A DNA stretch of 39,153 bases from NCBI GenBank assembly GCA_964458415.1, contig CAYWIT010000022.1, positions 1 to 39,153 on the forward strand, given 5' to 3'. A program made the translations under genes and the position numbers. This DNA comes from CAYWIT01 sp964458415 (GTDB lineage: Bacteria > Pseudomonadota > Alphaproteobacteria > Micavibrionales > UBA2020). The notes beneath the pieces are model-generated. The model had not been told where the DNA came from. It made no database searches and worked only from the letters and a program-made list of their open reading frames with translations. Below, piece by piece: positions 1-6,308 of the stretch (position 1 is the first letter of the stretch; each line of letters begins with the position of its first letter).

Positions 1-53
1 CTCCGGTGCGTCCAGTGAAACCAGGGGGTGAAGGTGTATTCGCTGTTGTTCAT
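1..53 (-). CDS. 5' end of a divergent unknown gene (partial)
   Basis: An ATG on the minus strand opens a frame that runs off the left edge and starts MNNSEYTFTPWFHWTHR. An AGG-containing stretch about 12 nt upstream could serve as ribosome binding site. It diverges from the XRE regulator, with the palindromic operator-like site between them, so the regulator may control both. Only 17 codons are visible, too few to assign a family; it may be spurious. Confidence 0.3.
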   Translation of the reverse strand, partial: MNNSEYTFTPWFHWTHR

Positions 54-89
54 GGTCGTTTTTTTCCTCGCTCTCGAATTTACCGTATA

Positions 90-110
90 ACTATCCTATT
101 TTGGGATAAT
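90..110. promoter_or_regulatory. Operator-like palindrome, copy 1
   Basis: Arms ACTATCC and GGATAAT flank a 7-nt spacer (TATTTTG); six of seven arm positions pair. The same arrangement recurs at 3576-3596 in front of the third lipoprotein cassette. It sits between the XRE gene and a divergent start, the usual place for an autoregulatory operator. Binding by the XRE protein is inference. Confidence 0.5.
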
Positions 111-168
111 CCTGAAACGGGATTACCTCTGGCGGACAGAAAGGTCAACCGGAAAGATCGACAATCCC

Positions 169-414
169 TTGAAAAAGAGCATCTATTCAGAAAAACAGCG
201 TATTTTGGGCGATTGGCTGGTCAAAAGCCGCAAAAAGGCTGGTCTTACGCAGATCGAGCTGGCCAAAAAACTCGGAAAACCCCAGTCCTTTGTCGCCAAA
301 TACGAAGGCGGTGAACGTCGTTTGGACGTGATTGAATTGCTGGAAATCGCCTATATTCTAGGCGCGGATGTAAAGACTATTCTTAAAAAGATTGATAGTA
401 CGCACCGCGCCTGA
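169..414 (+). CDS. XRE-family helix-turn-helix regulator
   Basis: 81-residue single-domain DNA-binding protein. Residues about 14-70 form an HTH_XRE (Cro/CI-type) domain, with the recognisable core KKAGLTQIELAKKLGKPQS followed by FVAKYEGGERR. The only start supported in frame is TTG at 169; no good Shine-Dalgarno is visible, so the start is uncertain. It lies at the head of the lipoprotein/effector cassettes, and an operator-like palindrome sits upstream of it and again upstream of cassette 3. It is therefore a plausible repressor of the array. The second leader copy has the operator but lacks this gene. Confidence 0.75.
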   Translation: MKKSIYSEKQRILGDWLVKSRKKAGLTQIELAKKLGKPQSFVAKYEGGERRLDVIELLEIAYILGADVKTILKKIDSTHRA

Positions 415-424
415 TGCCAAGAAC

Positions 425-461
425 AAATAATGCATTTTGAAAAAATATGTGTTCATTATTT
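425..461. repeat. 8-bp inverted repeat downstream of the XRE gene
   Basis: AAATAATG (425-432) and CATTATTT (454-461) are perfectly complementary with a 21-nt AT-rich spacer. No T-run follows, so it is not a clear terminator. The right arm is also where homology with the second leader copy (3637) resumes, so it may mark an old recombination point. Confidence 0.3.
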
Positions 462-773
462 CATGGACAAAAGGCAGAAAGGTTTTAGAATAATGGCGGG
501 CTTTTGAATGGGTGAGTTTCTTTGGAAAATCAATATTTTAACTTAGTCGATATAAAACAGCTCAGTGAGCGATATGGGGAAATGTAATGAAAAAAGTGCG
601 CCTCTCCAAATTGGTGAAATTCCCCATCTTTTCCTTATGTATATGCACTGATAACTCTCAAAAATTTGAAATAGCGCGCTTTCACGAACAAATCCGTTTC
701 TTAAATGGAGGCATCCATGAAACATAAAATATTAGCTGCCATTTTTGTAATGGCAGTTTTGCTAAGTGGTTGC
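454..773 (+). repeat. Cassette leader, copy 1 (leader plus signal-peptide region)
   Basis: About 320 nt that match 3637-3957 with few differences. The match covers the untranslated leader, a small open frame, the ribosome binding site and the signal peptide of the following lipoprotein, and stops at about the lipobox cysteine codon (771-773). It fills the roughly 300-base stretch between the XRE gene and the first lipoprotein; nothing else was seen there apart from the small frame at 587. Confidence 0.7.
587..727 (+). CDS. Small leader ORF, 46 residues, overlapping lipoprotein 1
   Basis: ATG at 587, preceded by GGGGAA, opens a 46-codon frame that ends 11 nt inside the lipoprotein gene in another frame. 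An equal-length frame sits at 3771-3911; by eye 32 of 46 residues match (both contain SKLVK and PIFSLCICTDNSQKFE). A 21-codon TTG-started frame ends at its start in a TAATG overlap. It could be a leader peptide coupling translation to the lipoprotein, or a remnant of a larger gene. Whether it is translated is unknown. Confidence 0.3.
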   Translation: MKKVRLSKLVKFPIFSLCICTDNSQKFEIARFHEQIRFLNGGIHET

Positions 774-1580
774 GGAGGACAGGTTATGGCAGACGAAAAA
801 ACAAATGATCCGAGAATGAAAATCATCAACAAACTGGTGTTTGGCGATGGATTGCCTGACAGATGCAAAGGCAAGCAGTGGAAAAATTCAAAGGAACATC
901 TTGATTGCCAATTCCCACCGCCCCCGCTCGGGCGATGGAAGGCGGTTTACACGAGAGATTTTGCACAAGCATATAATCTGCCGCCAGAGAATATTTCTAC
1001 TGATCTTTCTCCAGGCGTTGATTACATGGAAATGGAAACCATGCACTATGGCGCAGGTGAAGGTGATACGGCATGTCTTGTAAATATGTTGATCAAAAAG
1101 CCGCATGATGCTTCTTTACATGCTAAGCACAACAGCGATGGTACCAAGAGTTCTTATATAACACCATTTCCACAAGACAGAAAATTAGCGCATTTAATCA
1201 ATTTGGATAAATTTAAAGAAAGGTTACAGCCAATAGTTTCTTTCTATCCAGGCTCTCGTGACTACATGACAAACAAAAGAGGGTATAGAGCCTCAACAGT
1301 CGCCATGTATGCAGAGGATGTTTTGCCGAGTTATGATTATGTTGCAGCAAATGCCTACTGTAGAAGTATGTCTATGCATTCTCAATATTATCCAAACGGA
1401 TATGCATTTTGGGTTATGAAGGCCTCAGTGTGGGGGCGGTATGAAAATCAATATCGCAATCTTGATGCACCGGGTAGGCCGAAAGGGGATCAGGCTTTTG
1501 ACGATTCATTTTTTGTCCTCAATATTCCGCATGAACTGGTATCTACAATATTTGATGGTGTCGTTATTGGGGGTAAATAA
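717..1580 (+). CDS. Lipoprotein 1, putative immunity partner of lipase 1
   Basis: 287 residues. A type II signal peptide (MKHKILAAIFVMAVLLSGC) ends at a lipobox cysteine at residue 19, so the protein should be a periplasm-facing lipoprotein. The start at 717 is preferred over the in-frame ATG at 705 because GGAGG lies at 707-711. The mature part has four further cysteines (DRC, LDC, TAC, AYC) that are conserved in lipoprotein 2 and could form disulfides. I recognise no family. It ends 2 nt before the lipase-like gene, and the same pairing recurs three more times in this array. By analogy with periplasmic lipoprotein immunity proteins of antibacterial lipases (Tle/Tli pairs of type VI secretion) I infer immunity; an activator or chaperone role is also possible. 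Confidence 0.75.
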   Translation: MKHKILAAIFVMAVLLSGCGGQVMADEKTNDPRMKIINKLVFGDGLPDRCKGKQWKNSKEHLDCQFPPPPLGRWKAVYTRDFAQAYNLPPENISTDLSPGVDYMEMETMHYGAGEGDTACLVNMLIKKPHDASLHAKHNSDGTKSSYITPFPQDRKLAHLINLDKFKERLQPIVSFYPGSRDYMTNKRGYRASTVAMYAEDVLPSYDYVAANAYCRSMSMHSQYYPNGYAFWVMKASVWGRYENQYRNLDAPGRPKGDQAFDDSFFVLNIPHELVSTIFDGVVIGGK

Positions 1581-1582
1581 TC

Positions 1583-2293
1583 ATGGCTGATAAACAGATA
1601 TCTGCATTTCTTTCACAGAAAGTTTACGAGAATTTACTTGAAGAGTCGTCATTTGGCCTACCTGGCGGCCCATCTGATCGCTTCGTTGTGAAACAAACTT
1701 GGACTGTCCCAACCACTGGTTATTACGGCGCAGTCATTTATGACACAGTGACGAACGAAGCAATTTTAGTGAACCGGGGCACGGAGCTGACCGACATTAA
1801 TGACCTTACTGCCGATTTGGATATTGTATTCGGCGGGCCAGGCGGTGGGCAATTCCAGTCTGCGCAAGATTTTTTAACTGCTTATAATTCGACTCACGGT
1901 TCCGAGCCCGACTATATGCCCGTGACGACGACTACAGGTCATAGCCTAGGCGCATACATCGCAAAGGGTTTGGGTATTGTTCATGACTTCTTTGTGCAGG
2001 CTTTTGCCTCTCCCGGTGGTGCAGGACTTTTAGATGATTTGGTAACAGCTGGATATTCCAGCGAAGTGGGCAGTTTCAACTACGGCAAGATATCGTCAAC
2101 AATTGGCGTGAACGATCCTGTTTCAAATTTCGGCAGTCAAATTCCTGGTATTAATGTCCAGTCGATTAACTTCGATCAAGCCAACGGTAGCGGGCTTGAC
2201 TCTGCCATCATCAATATGTCGGAAAAGCTTGGATATCTCGACGAAGCGGTCATCACGCTTATAAACCCGTTTCTTAAATGGAGGTATCCATGA
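1583..2293 (+). CDS. Lipase-like effector head 1 (alpha/beta hydrolase, 3'-truncated)
   Basis: 236 residues, no signal peptide and no cysteine. The nucleophile elbow GHSLGA (Ser121) and the upstream ILVNRGTELTDINDLTADLD block resemble class 3 lipase / DUF2974-type hydrolases, where an RGT-E-D-W/L motif precedes GHSLG. A catalytic Asp and His further on cannot be assigned with confidence. The frame ends FLKWRYP inside a sequence that is the conserved leader of the next lipoprotein (stop overlapping its ATG as ATGA), so the natural C-terminus was replaced when the next cassette joined. It probably represents the N-terminal head of a larger secreted protein. Activity as it stands is uncertain. 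Confidence 0.7.
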   Translation: MADKQISAFLSQKVYENLLEESSFGLPGGPSDRFVVKQTWTVPTTGYYGAVIYDTVTNEAILVNRGTELTDINDLTADLDIVFGGPGGGQFQSAQDFLTAYNSTHGSEPDYMPVTTTTGHSLGAYIAKGLGIVHDFFVQAFASPGGAGLLDDLVTAGYSSEVGSFNYGKISSTIGVNDPVSNFGSQIPGINVQSINFDQANGSGLDSAIINMSEKLGYLDEAVITLINPFLKWRYP

Positions 2294-2346
2294 AACATAA
2301 AATATTAGCTACCATTTTTGTAATGGCGGTTTTGCTAAGTGGTTGC
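2267..2346 (+). repeat. Cassette leader, short copy in front of lipoprotein 2
   Basis: The stretch beginning CCGTTTCTTAAATGGAGG and running through the ribosome binding site and signal peptide to the lipobox repeats 694-773 almost exactly, and also resembles 3880-3957. Upstream of it the two regions have nothing in common, so this is a recombination joint. It also supplies the last codons of lipase 1. Confidence 0.7.
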
Positions 2347-3144
2347 GGAGGACAGGTTATGGCAGACGAAAAAACAAATGATCCGAGAATGAAAATCATC
2401 AACAGACTGGTGTTTGGCGATGGATTGCCTGACAGATGCAAGGGTAGGCAGTGGGCGAAGCCTGAGGACAGGCTTAAATGTCAATTTCCCGCCCCTCCTC
2501 TTGGAAGATGGAAAGCGGTTTATACCAGAGATTTTGCACAGGCTTATAATCTACCGCCAGAGAATATTTCTACTGATTTTTCTCCTGGTGTTGATTACAT
2601 GGAAATGGAGGTTATGCCATACGGGAATGGGGGTACTGCATGCCTTGCTAATATGCTGGTAAAAAAGCCGCATGATATCGCTTTATATGCTCCATATAAT
2701 AACGATGGGACTATAAGTTCTTATATACCGCCACTGCCGCAAGACAGGAAACTTACGCATTTTATTGACTTACAAAAATATAAAAGCGCCCTTAAACCTC
2801 TCTCCAGTTTCATGGACGGATCGAGGGATTACACAAAGGAGAAAACGGGGTACAGAGGCTCAACAATCTCTATGTATGCAGAAGATGTTTTGCCAGGCTA
2901 TGATTACATAGCCGCAAACGCCAACTGCACGAATATATCCAGGCATGCCCTATATTATCCAGGTGGATACGCATTCTGGATCAATAAGGCCTCTGTATGG
3001 GGGCGTTATGAGATGTTGCATCGTAACGCAGATGCTCCAGATACTCCGAAAGGGTTGGATTTTGATCGTTCGTTTTTTTCCATCAATATTCCGCATGAAC
3101 TGATATCCACTATATTTGATGGCGTTGTCATAGGAGGTAAATAA
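2290..3144 (+). CDS. Lipoprotein 2, putative immunity partner of lipase 2
   Basis: 284 residues, a diverged duplicate of lipoprotein 1. The signal peptide is the same except Thr for Ala (MKHKILATIFVMAVLLSGC), with the lipobox cysteine at residue 19. The first 45 or so residues and the last 12 (HELxSTIFDGVVIGGK) are nearly identical to lipoprotein 1, whereas the middle has diverged strongly, as expected if the two recombine or one part is under diversifying selection. The four mature cysteines are kept. The start is chosen by a full GGAGGT at 2280-2285. Function is unknown; immunity is inferred from position. Confidence 0.75.
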   Translation: MKHKILATIFVMAVLLSGCGGQVMADEKTNDPRMKIINRLVFGDGLPDRCKGRQWAKPEDRLKCQFPAPPLGRWKAVYTRDFAQAYNLPPENISTDFSPGVDYMEMEVMPYGNGGTACLANMLVKKPHDIALYAPYNNDGTISSYIPPLPQDRKLTHFIDLQKYKSALKPLSSFMDGSRDYTKEKTGYRGSTISMYAEDVLPGYDYIAANANCTNISRHALYYPGGYAFWINKASVWGRYEMLHRNADAPDTPKGLDFDRSFFSINIPHELISTIFDGVVIGGK

Positions 3145-3146
3145 TC

Positions 3147-3563
3147 ATGGCTGATAAGCAGGTATCTGCATTTCTTTCACAGAAAGTTTATGAGAGTTTA
3201 ACCAAAAGTCAGACATTTGGCCTGTCTGGGGGAGATCCCTATCGTTTTGTTGTGAAAGAAATTCTGCCTGACCCAGTCACCGGCTACTACGGTGCTGTTA
3301 TCTACGACACAACAACAAACGAAGCAATTTTAGTAAACCGGGGTACGGAGCTGACCGACATTAATGACCTTACTGCCGATTTGGATATTGTATTCGGCGG
3401 ACCAGGCGGTGGTCAATTTGAGTCAGCTCAGACCTTGTTGACCAACTATGTTGCCAGTTATGGCTCCGATCCTGGTTACGTTCCTATTACCGCCACTACA
3501 GGTCATAGCCTAGGCGTGTCTTTACTCTCTACCATTCATTGTGACGGACGTGACCCAATTTAA
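3147..3563 (+). pseudogene. Lipase-like effector head 2, broken in the GHSLG elbow
   Basis: The first 123 codons match lipase 1 (same MADKQxSAFLSQKVYE start and RGTELTDINDLTADLD block), with GGAGGT at 3133-3138 as ribosome binding site. Homology stops at 3516, directly after the codons for GHSLG. The remaining 15 codons (ending STIHCDGRDPI) are unrelated and lead into the second operator/leader copy. It therefore lacks the C-terminal half of the hydrolase fold and cannot be an active lipase. It looks like a decayed cassette whose 3' part was lost when the next cassette was joined. Confidence 0.75.
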
Positions 3564-3575
3564 CTTTACCGCATA

Positions 3576-3596
3576 ATTATCCTATTTAAGGATAAT
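3576..3596. promoter_or_regulatory. Operator-like palindrome, copy 2
   Basis: ATTATCC and GGATAAT form perfect 7-bp arms around a 7-nt spacer (TATTTAA). The layout and sequence match 90-110, including the flanking TTTACCG-C/T-ATAA. Here no regulator gene follows, so cassette 3 could be controlled in trans by the XRE protein at 169-414. Confidence 0.55.
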
Positions 3597-3636
3597 ACTA
3601 AAATAGAGTCCGTTGGACAGGATATTAACTGCCAGT

Positions 3637-3957
3637 CATTATTTCGTGGACAAAAGGTAGAAAGGTTTTAGAATAATCGTGGGTTTTTAAACGGGCAGAC
3701 TTAATTGAACAGTCAATATTTTAATTCAGTCGATATAAAGCGGCTCAGTGAGCGATATGGGGTAAGCGCAATGAAAAACGCGTGCATCTCCAAATTGGTG
3801 AAATCCCCTATCTTTTCCTTATGTATATGCACTGATAACTCTCAAAAATTTGAGACAGCGCTCGTTCACAAACAAACCAGTTTCTTAAATGGAGACATCC
3901 GTGAAATGTAAAGTATTGGCGGCGCTTTTTATAATGGCGGTTTTGTTAAGCGGATGT
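3637..3957 (+). repeat. Cassette leader, copy 2
   Basis: A 321-nt near-copy of 454-773, spanning leader, small ORF, ribosome binding site and signal peptide, ending at the lipobox cysteine codon of lipoprotein 3 (3955-3957). Downstream the mature lipoproteins are unrelated, so the boundary of conservation is the signal peptide. Apart from the palindrome at 3576 and the small frame at 3771, I see nothing else between 3564 and 3900. Confidence 0.7.
3771..3911 (+). CDS. Small leader ORF, 46 residues, overlapping lipoprotein 3
   Basis: Counterpart of the frame at 587-727: the same length, and it also overlaps the lipoprotein start by 11 nt. Here the frame is open further upstream to a TTG at 3705 (68 residues, containing VDIKRLSERYGVS, which looks like part of a helix-turn-helix). 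In copy 1 that upstream part is split off by a TAATG overlap. A leader peptide or a regulator remnant are both possible. Confidence 0.3.
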   Translation: MKNACISKLVKSPIFSLCICTDNSQKFETALVHKQTSFLNGDIREM

Positions 3958-4596
3958 TTTTTTCACGGAGGCGATGAAACCTGTATACGTCATTGCAACG
4001 TAGACCTTAGCGCAAAAAGCCTCGTGCTTGAACATAGGTATAATCCCTGCAGAGATACCAAAAACTACAAGAATATGTCAGTTCCATCTAACTATGTGAC
4101 TGACTGTACGCAGTGTAGGGGGAGACAATCGATCGAAATGAAGTTATCCTACCCTAATTTTTTTCCGATTGGTAATATCTCTGCGGAGCGCATTATTGAT
4201 GAAGATGCGATTGGCTTGAGCATAATCGACTCTGGGTGTTATACAGATAGTCTTTCTAAGGAATTGGAGAAGTTTATCATAGGACGACAAAACTCAAAGT
4301 TCCAGCCGTTATCTCCCCCTATTTCAATTGGGGGGAATCTGTATCGCATGAGCGGTGTACGGGGAACTTCTGCCAAAGAGGATATTTATTTCTATAAAAC
4401 CCCTGCTGGAGAGTTTTTATTTTCTAGCGTGTGTGTTGAGCCAGGGGGGAGATGCCATTCGGCTTCTAACCGAATAGATGGAACTCCCTATGTGTATAGC
4501 TACAGCTTTAGAAAGCCTCTAACCGAAAATGAATTCTTGGTTATTCACGGTAGGGTTAAGGCTTTTTTAGCTAGTCTCTACGAGGTCTCCCAATAA
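3901..4596 (+). CDS. Lipoprotein 3, putative immunity partner of the metallopeptidase-like effector
   Basis: 231 residues with a GTG start at 3901 and GGAG at 3891-3894; an ATG at 3889 is a weaker alternative. The signal peptide (MKCKVLAALFIMAVLLSGC) is the same type as in lipoproteins 1 and 2, but the mature domain shows no resemblance to them. It is rich in cysteine (motifs such as CIRHC and DCTQC), suggesting a disulfide-bonded periplasmic domain. It stands 47 nt upstream of the metallopeptidase-like gene. The combination of conserved leader with swapped mature part, matched to a different effector, is what one expects of cognate immunity cassettes. No family recognised. Confidence 0.72.
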   Translation: MKCKVLAALFIMAVLLSGCFFHGGDETCIRHCNVDLSAKSLVLEHRYNPCRDTKNYKNMSVPSNYVTDCTQCRGRQSIEMKLSYPNFFPIGNISAERIIDEDAIGLSIIDSGCYTDSLSKELEKFIIGRQNSKFQPLSPPISIGGNLYRMSGVRGTSAKEDIYFYKTPAGEFLFSSVCVEPGGRCHSASNRIDGTPYVYSYSFRKPLTENEFLVIHGRVKAFLASLYEVSQ

Positions 4597-4643
4597 TTTT
4601 GAACTGAATCACTTCAATTGCAAACCAAAATAAGGAACAGAAA

Positions 4644-5744
4644 ATGTCCAGAATCGATGACTCACTTCAAGCCGGAGAAATTCTTTGGTTGCGGCAGACT
4701 TTTGCGGATTCCATCAATTACAACAACGTAAAAGTTTATAACGAAAAGTGGATGTGGTGGCAGCCCGACTCTGTAATGATCACTCCCGATGGCAGCCCGT
4801 ATTATCCCAATGGAATCAGCACTTATAGAGATGATTTTAGCACTCCATCGTTATTCGTTAATGATATAATGGCTCAGTCATATTTTGTCCATGAAATGGT
4901 GCATGTTTGGCAAAGGAAGTTCTTTGCTTCTTCGGAAGATTTTACAAAGGCAAGGAACATATATTCTGGCTATGACTATAGGGATATTTTTATTGATAAA
5001 ACCTTTGCGGAACTTTCGTTGGAGGCTCAGGCTGAGTTTATTGGGGTCGTTCATGCGCTCCGAAATGGCTTAACGGAGCAGAACTCCCCTTTCTTTGACG
5101 AGTTCCCTCTTGACGGAAAGACTTTACAAGATTTTGAAGCGCACCTTCCAACTGACTGGCAAACGACAACATTCCCAGTAGTAGAGGGTGGTATTCAGGT
5201 TGTAGAGATGTATAACGGGGATAGGCCTTACTATTACGGTGCCCCGGAACTAGCCATCACCACAGTTGACGGCAAGCCATACCTATCGTCCCATGTATTT
5301 GATAGCTTGGTCGAGGCTGGACAGGCTATCGCTAAGTTTGTCCAAGATCAAACCAATGCAGCAACCAAATGGTTCACCGCCGAAGAAGGCGCGAACATGG
5401 CGTTTGCGCAGTGGCTTGGGCAGAACATGCAGAACCTGGTCGNNNNNNNNNNNNNNNNNNNNNNNNNNNNNNNNNNNNNNNNNNNNNNNNNNNNNNNNNN
5501 NNNNNNNNNNNNNNNNNNNNNNNNNNNNNNNNNNNNNNNNNNCTGGATTATGCTGGGCGTTCAGGCAGGTCTTGCCTATGGCTCGACCGTTGTGGGCACC
5601 GCGTGTTTGCTCCCGCAAACACGCATTAGCAAGCGTGCGCCGCGCGCAATGCGCGCATCAACATGCGCACGGTTACGAAACAAACCATTCGTCGCCCCAT
5701 ATAAATTCAACATGCCGCGTGAAATAATTCGCGCGTCCGCATAG
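4644..5744 (+). CDS. Metallopeptidase-like effector head plus truncated linker (contains assembly gap)
   Basis: The N-terminal domain (about residues 1-215) carries FVHEMVHVWQ with the zinc-binding motif HEMVH at residues 83-87, and YRDDF upstream. This resembles the DUF4157 / 'vgr-related protein' putative metallopeptidase domain. From residue 218 (VFDSLVEAGQAIAKF) it matches the linker of the giant RTX protein. From 5388 the match is perfect at the nucleotide level up to the N gap, and again for 55 nt after it. Homology ends at 5597 after GSTVVG; the last 49 codons are unrelated and cross a hairpin-rich stretch. The frame holds if the 100 Ns are replaced by the 403 nt of the other copy. There is no signal peptide, and no cysteine before the break. 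It looks like an orphan head lacking the RTX stalk. AAGGA upstream of the ATG supports the start. Confidence 0.7.
   Translation: MSRIDDSLQAGEILWLRQTFADSINYNNVKVYNEKWMWWQPDSVMITPDGSPYYPNGISTYRDDFSTPSLFVNDIMAQSYFVHEMVHVWQRKFFASSEDFTKARNIYSGYDYRDIFIDKTFAELSLEAQAEFIGVVHALRNGLTEQNSPFFDEFPLDGKTLQDFEAHLPTDWQTTTFPVVEGGIQVVEMYNGDRPYYYGAPELAITTVDGKPYLSSHVFDSLVEAGQAIAKFVQDQTNAATKWFTAEEGANMAFAQWLGQNMQNLVXXXXXXXXXXXXXXXXXXXXXXXXXXXXXXXXXXWIMLGVQAGLAYGSTVVGTACLLPQTRISKRAPRAMRASTCARLRNKPFVAPYKFNMPREIIRASA
5388..5597 (+). repeat. Linker direct repeat, copy 1 (interrupted by Ns)
   Basis: The 55 nt before the gap (5388-5442) are identical to 7026-7080, and the 55 nt after it (5543-5597) are identical to 7484-7538. 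The base just outside each end differs. If the gap holds the same sequence as the other copy, the repeat is 513 nt in the same orientation and the same reading frame. Confidence 0.85.
5443..5542. other. Scaffold gap of 100 Ns
   Basis: Exactly 100 unknown bases, a conventional placeholder length. The matching interval in the second linker copy (7081-7483) is 403 nt; 403 and 100 leave the same remainder modulo 3, so the reading frame is preserved either way. Confidence 0.98.
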
Positions 5745-5763
5745 ATGTTCGCGCGCATGCGCG
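5601..5763. repeat. Cluster of GC-rich hairpins at the end of linker homology
   Basis: A perfect 10-bp stem with a 4-nt loop (GCGTGTTTGC, 5601-5610; GCAAACACGC, 5615-5624) begins 3 nt after linker homology ends. A nested structure follows: CGTGCGC 5634-5640 with GCGCACG 5665-5671, enclosing a GCGCGC palindrome. A 12-bp self-complementary CGCGCATGCGCG lies at 5752-5763. No T-run follows, so a simple terminator is unlikely. Intergenic palindromic repeat or recombination scar are alternatives. Confidence 0.55.
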
Positions 5764-5792
5764 GTCATATAATTAACTTGAAAGGAAGAAAA

Positions 5793-6278
5793 ATGAGAAA
5801 AATATCCAGTCTAGTGATAATTGCTTTTATGTTGTTTTCTTTGATGTCGTGCACGACAATGCCTATATCGCCAAAAAACGTTCCGCAAGAGCGCAAACAG
5901 CAGATCGTTCAAAATATTATTGAACATGGACAACTCATCGATCTTTTTAAACGGGCAGAGGAAATTTATGATAAAAAATTAAAAAGCGGGGCGCTGGATA
6001 TCAGTGTATCAGTTGAAAAATATCTTCAACATCAAGAAACGAATGCAGAAAAAATAACCGACATTCTTACAAGTGATGGTTTTAGCACAAAAACTTTCCT
6101 CTATGAGAATATTCCCTTACACAGGCAGTGCAAAAGAGAAAGAACTTGTAATATCTTAATAGCCGGCAGTAAACGTGTCGGTACGGTCTATGTGGTTTCT
6201 AATAAATCGTATGTTCTAGAAATTGATATGTACGACAATAAGGTTATTAAAGCATTTGCTTATGTTGTTATAGGATAA
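5793..6278 (+). CDS. Lipoprotein 4, putative immunity partner of the resident RTX head
   Basis: 161 residues. The start at 5793 has AAAGGAAG just upstream; the longer frame from 5745 would hide the signal peptide. The type II signal (MRKISSLVIIAFMLFSLMSC) ends at a lipobox cysteine at residue 20 and differs from the signals of lipoproteins 1-3. The mature part is largely helical and charged, with two cysteines close together (RQCKRERTC). It ends 30 nt before the RTX gene, the fourth lipoprotein-effector pair in a row. No family recognised. It lies between the two linker repeats, so a deletion between them would remove it together with the present RTX head. Confidence 0.7.
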   Translation: MRKISSLVIIAFMLFSLMSCTTMPISPKNVPQERKQQIVQNIIEHGQLIDLFKRAEEIYDKKLKSGALDISVSVEKYLQHQETNAEKITDILTSDGFSTKTFLYENIPLHRQCKRERTCNILIAGSKRVGTVYVVSNKSYVLEIDMYDNKVIKAFAYVVIG

Positions 6279-6308
6279 TCTTTAAAGCACACTTTGTGGA
6301 GAAAAAAA

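Noticed and set aside
6..314. Open frame of 102 codons overlapping the XRE gene
   Set aside because: It overlaps the XRE frame out of phase, covers the operator palindrome, and has no domain or ribosome binding site.
5745..5792. Upstream ATG giving lipoprotein 4 a 16-residue N-terminal extension
   Set aside because: It starts inside a palindrome and would bury the lipoprotein signal; the ATG at 5793 has a good ribosome binding site.
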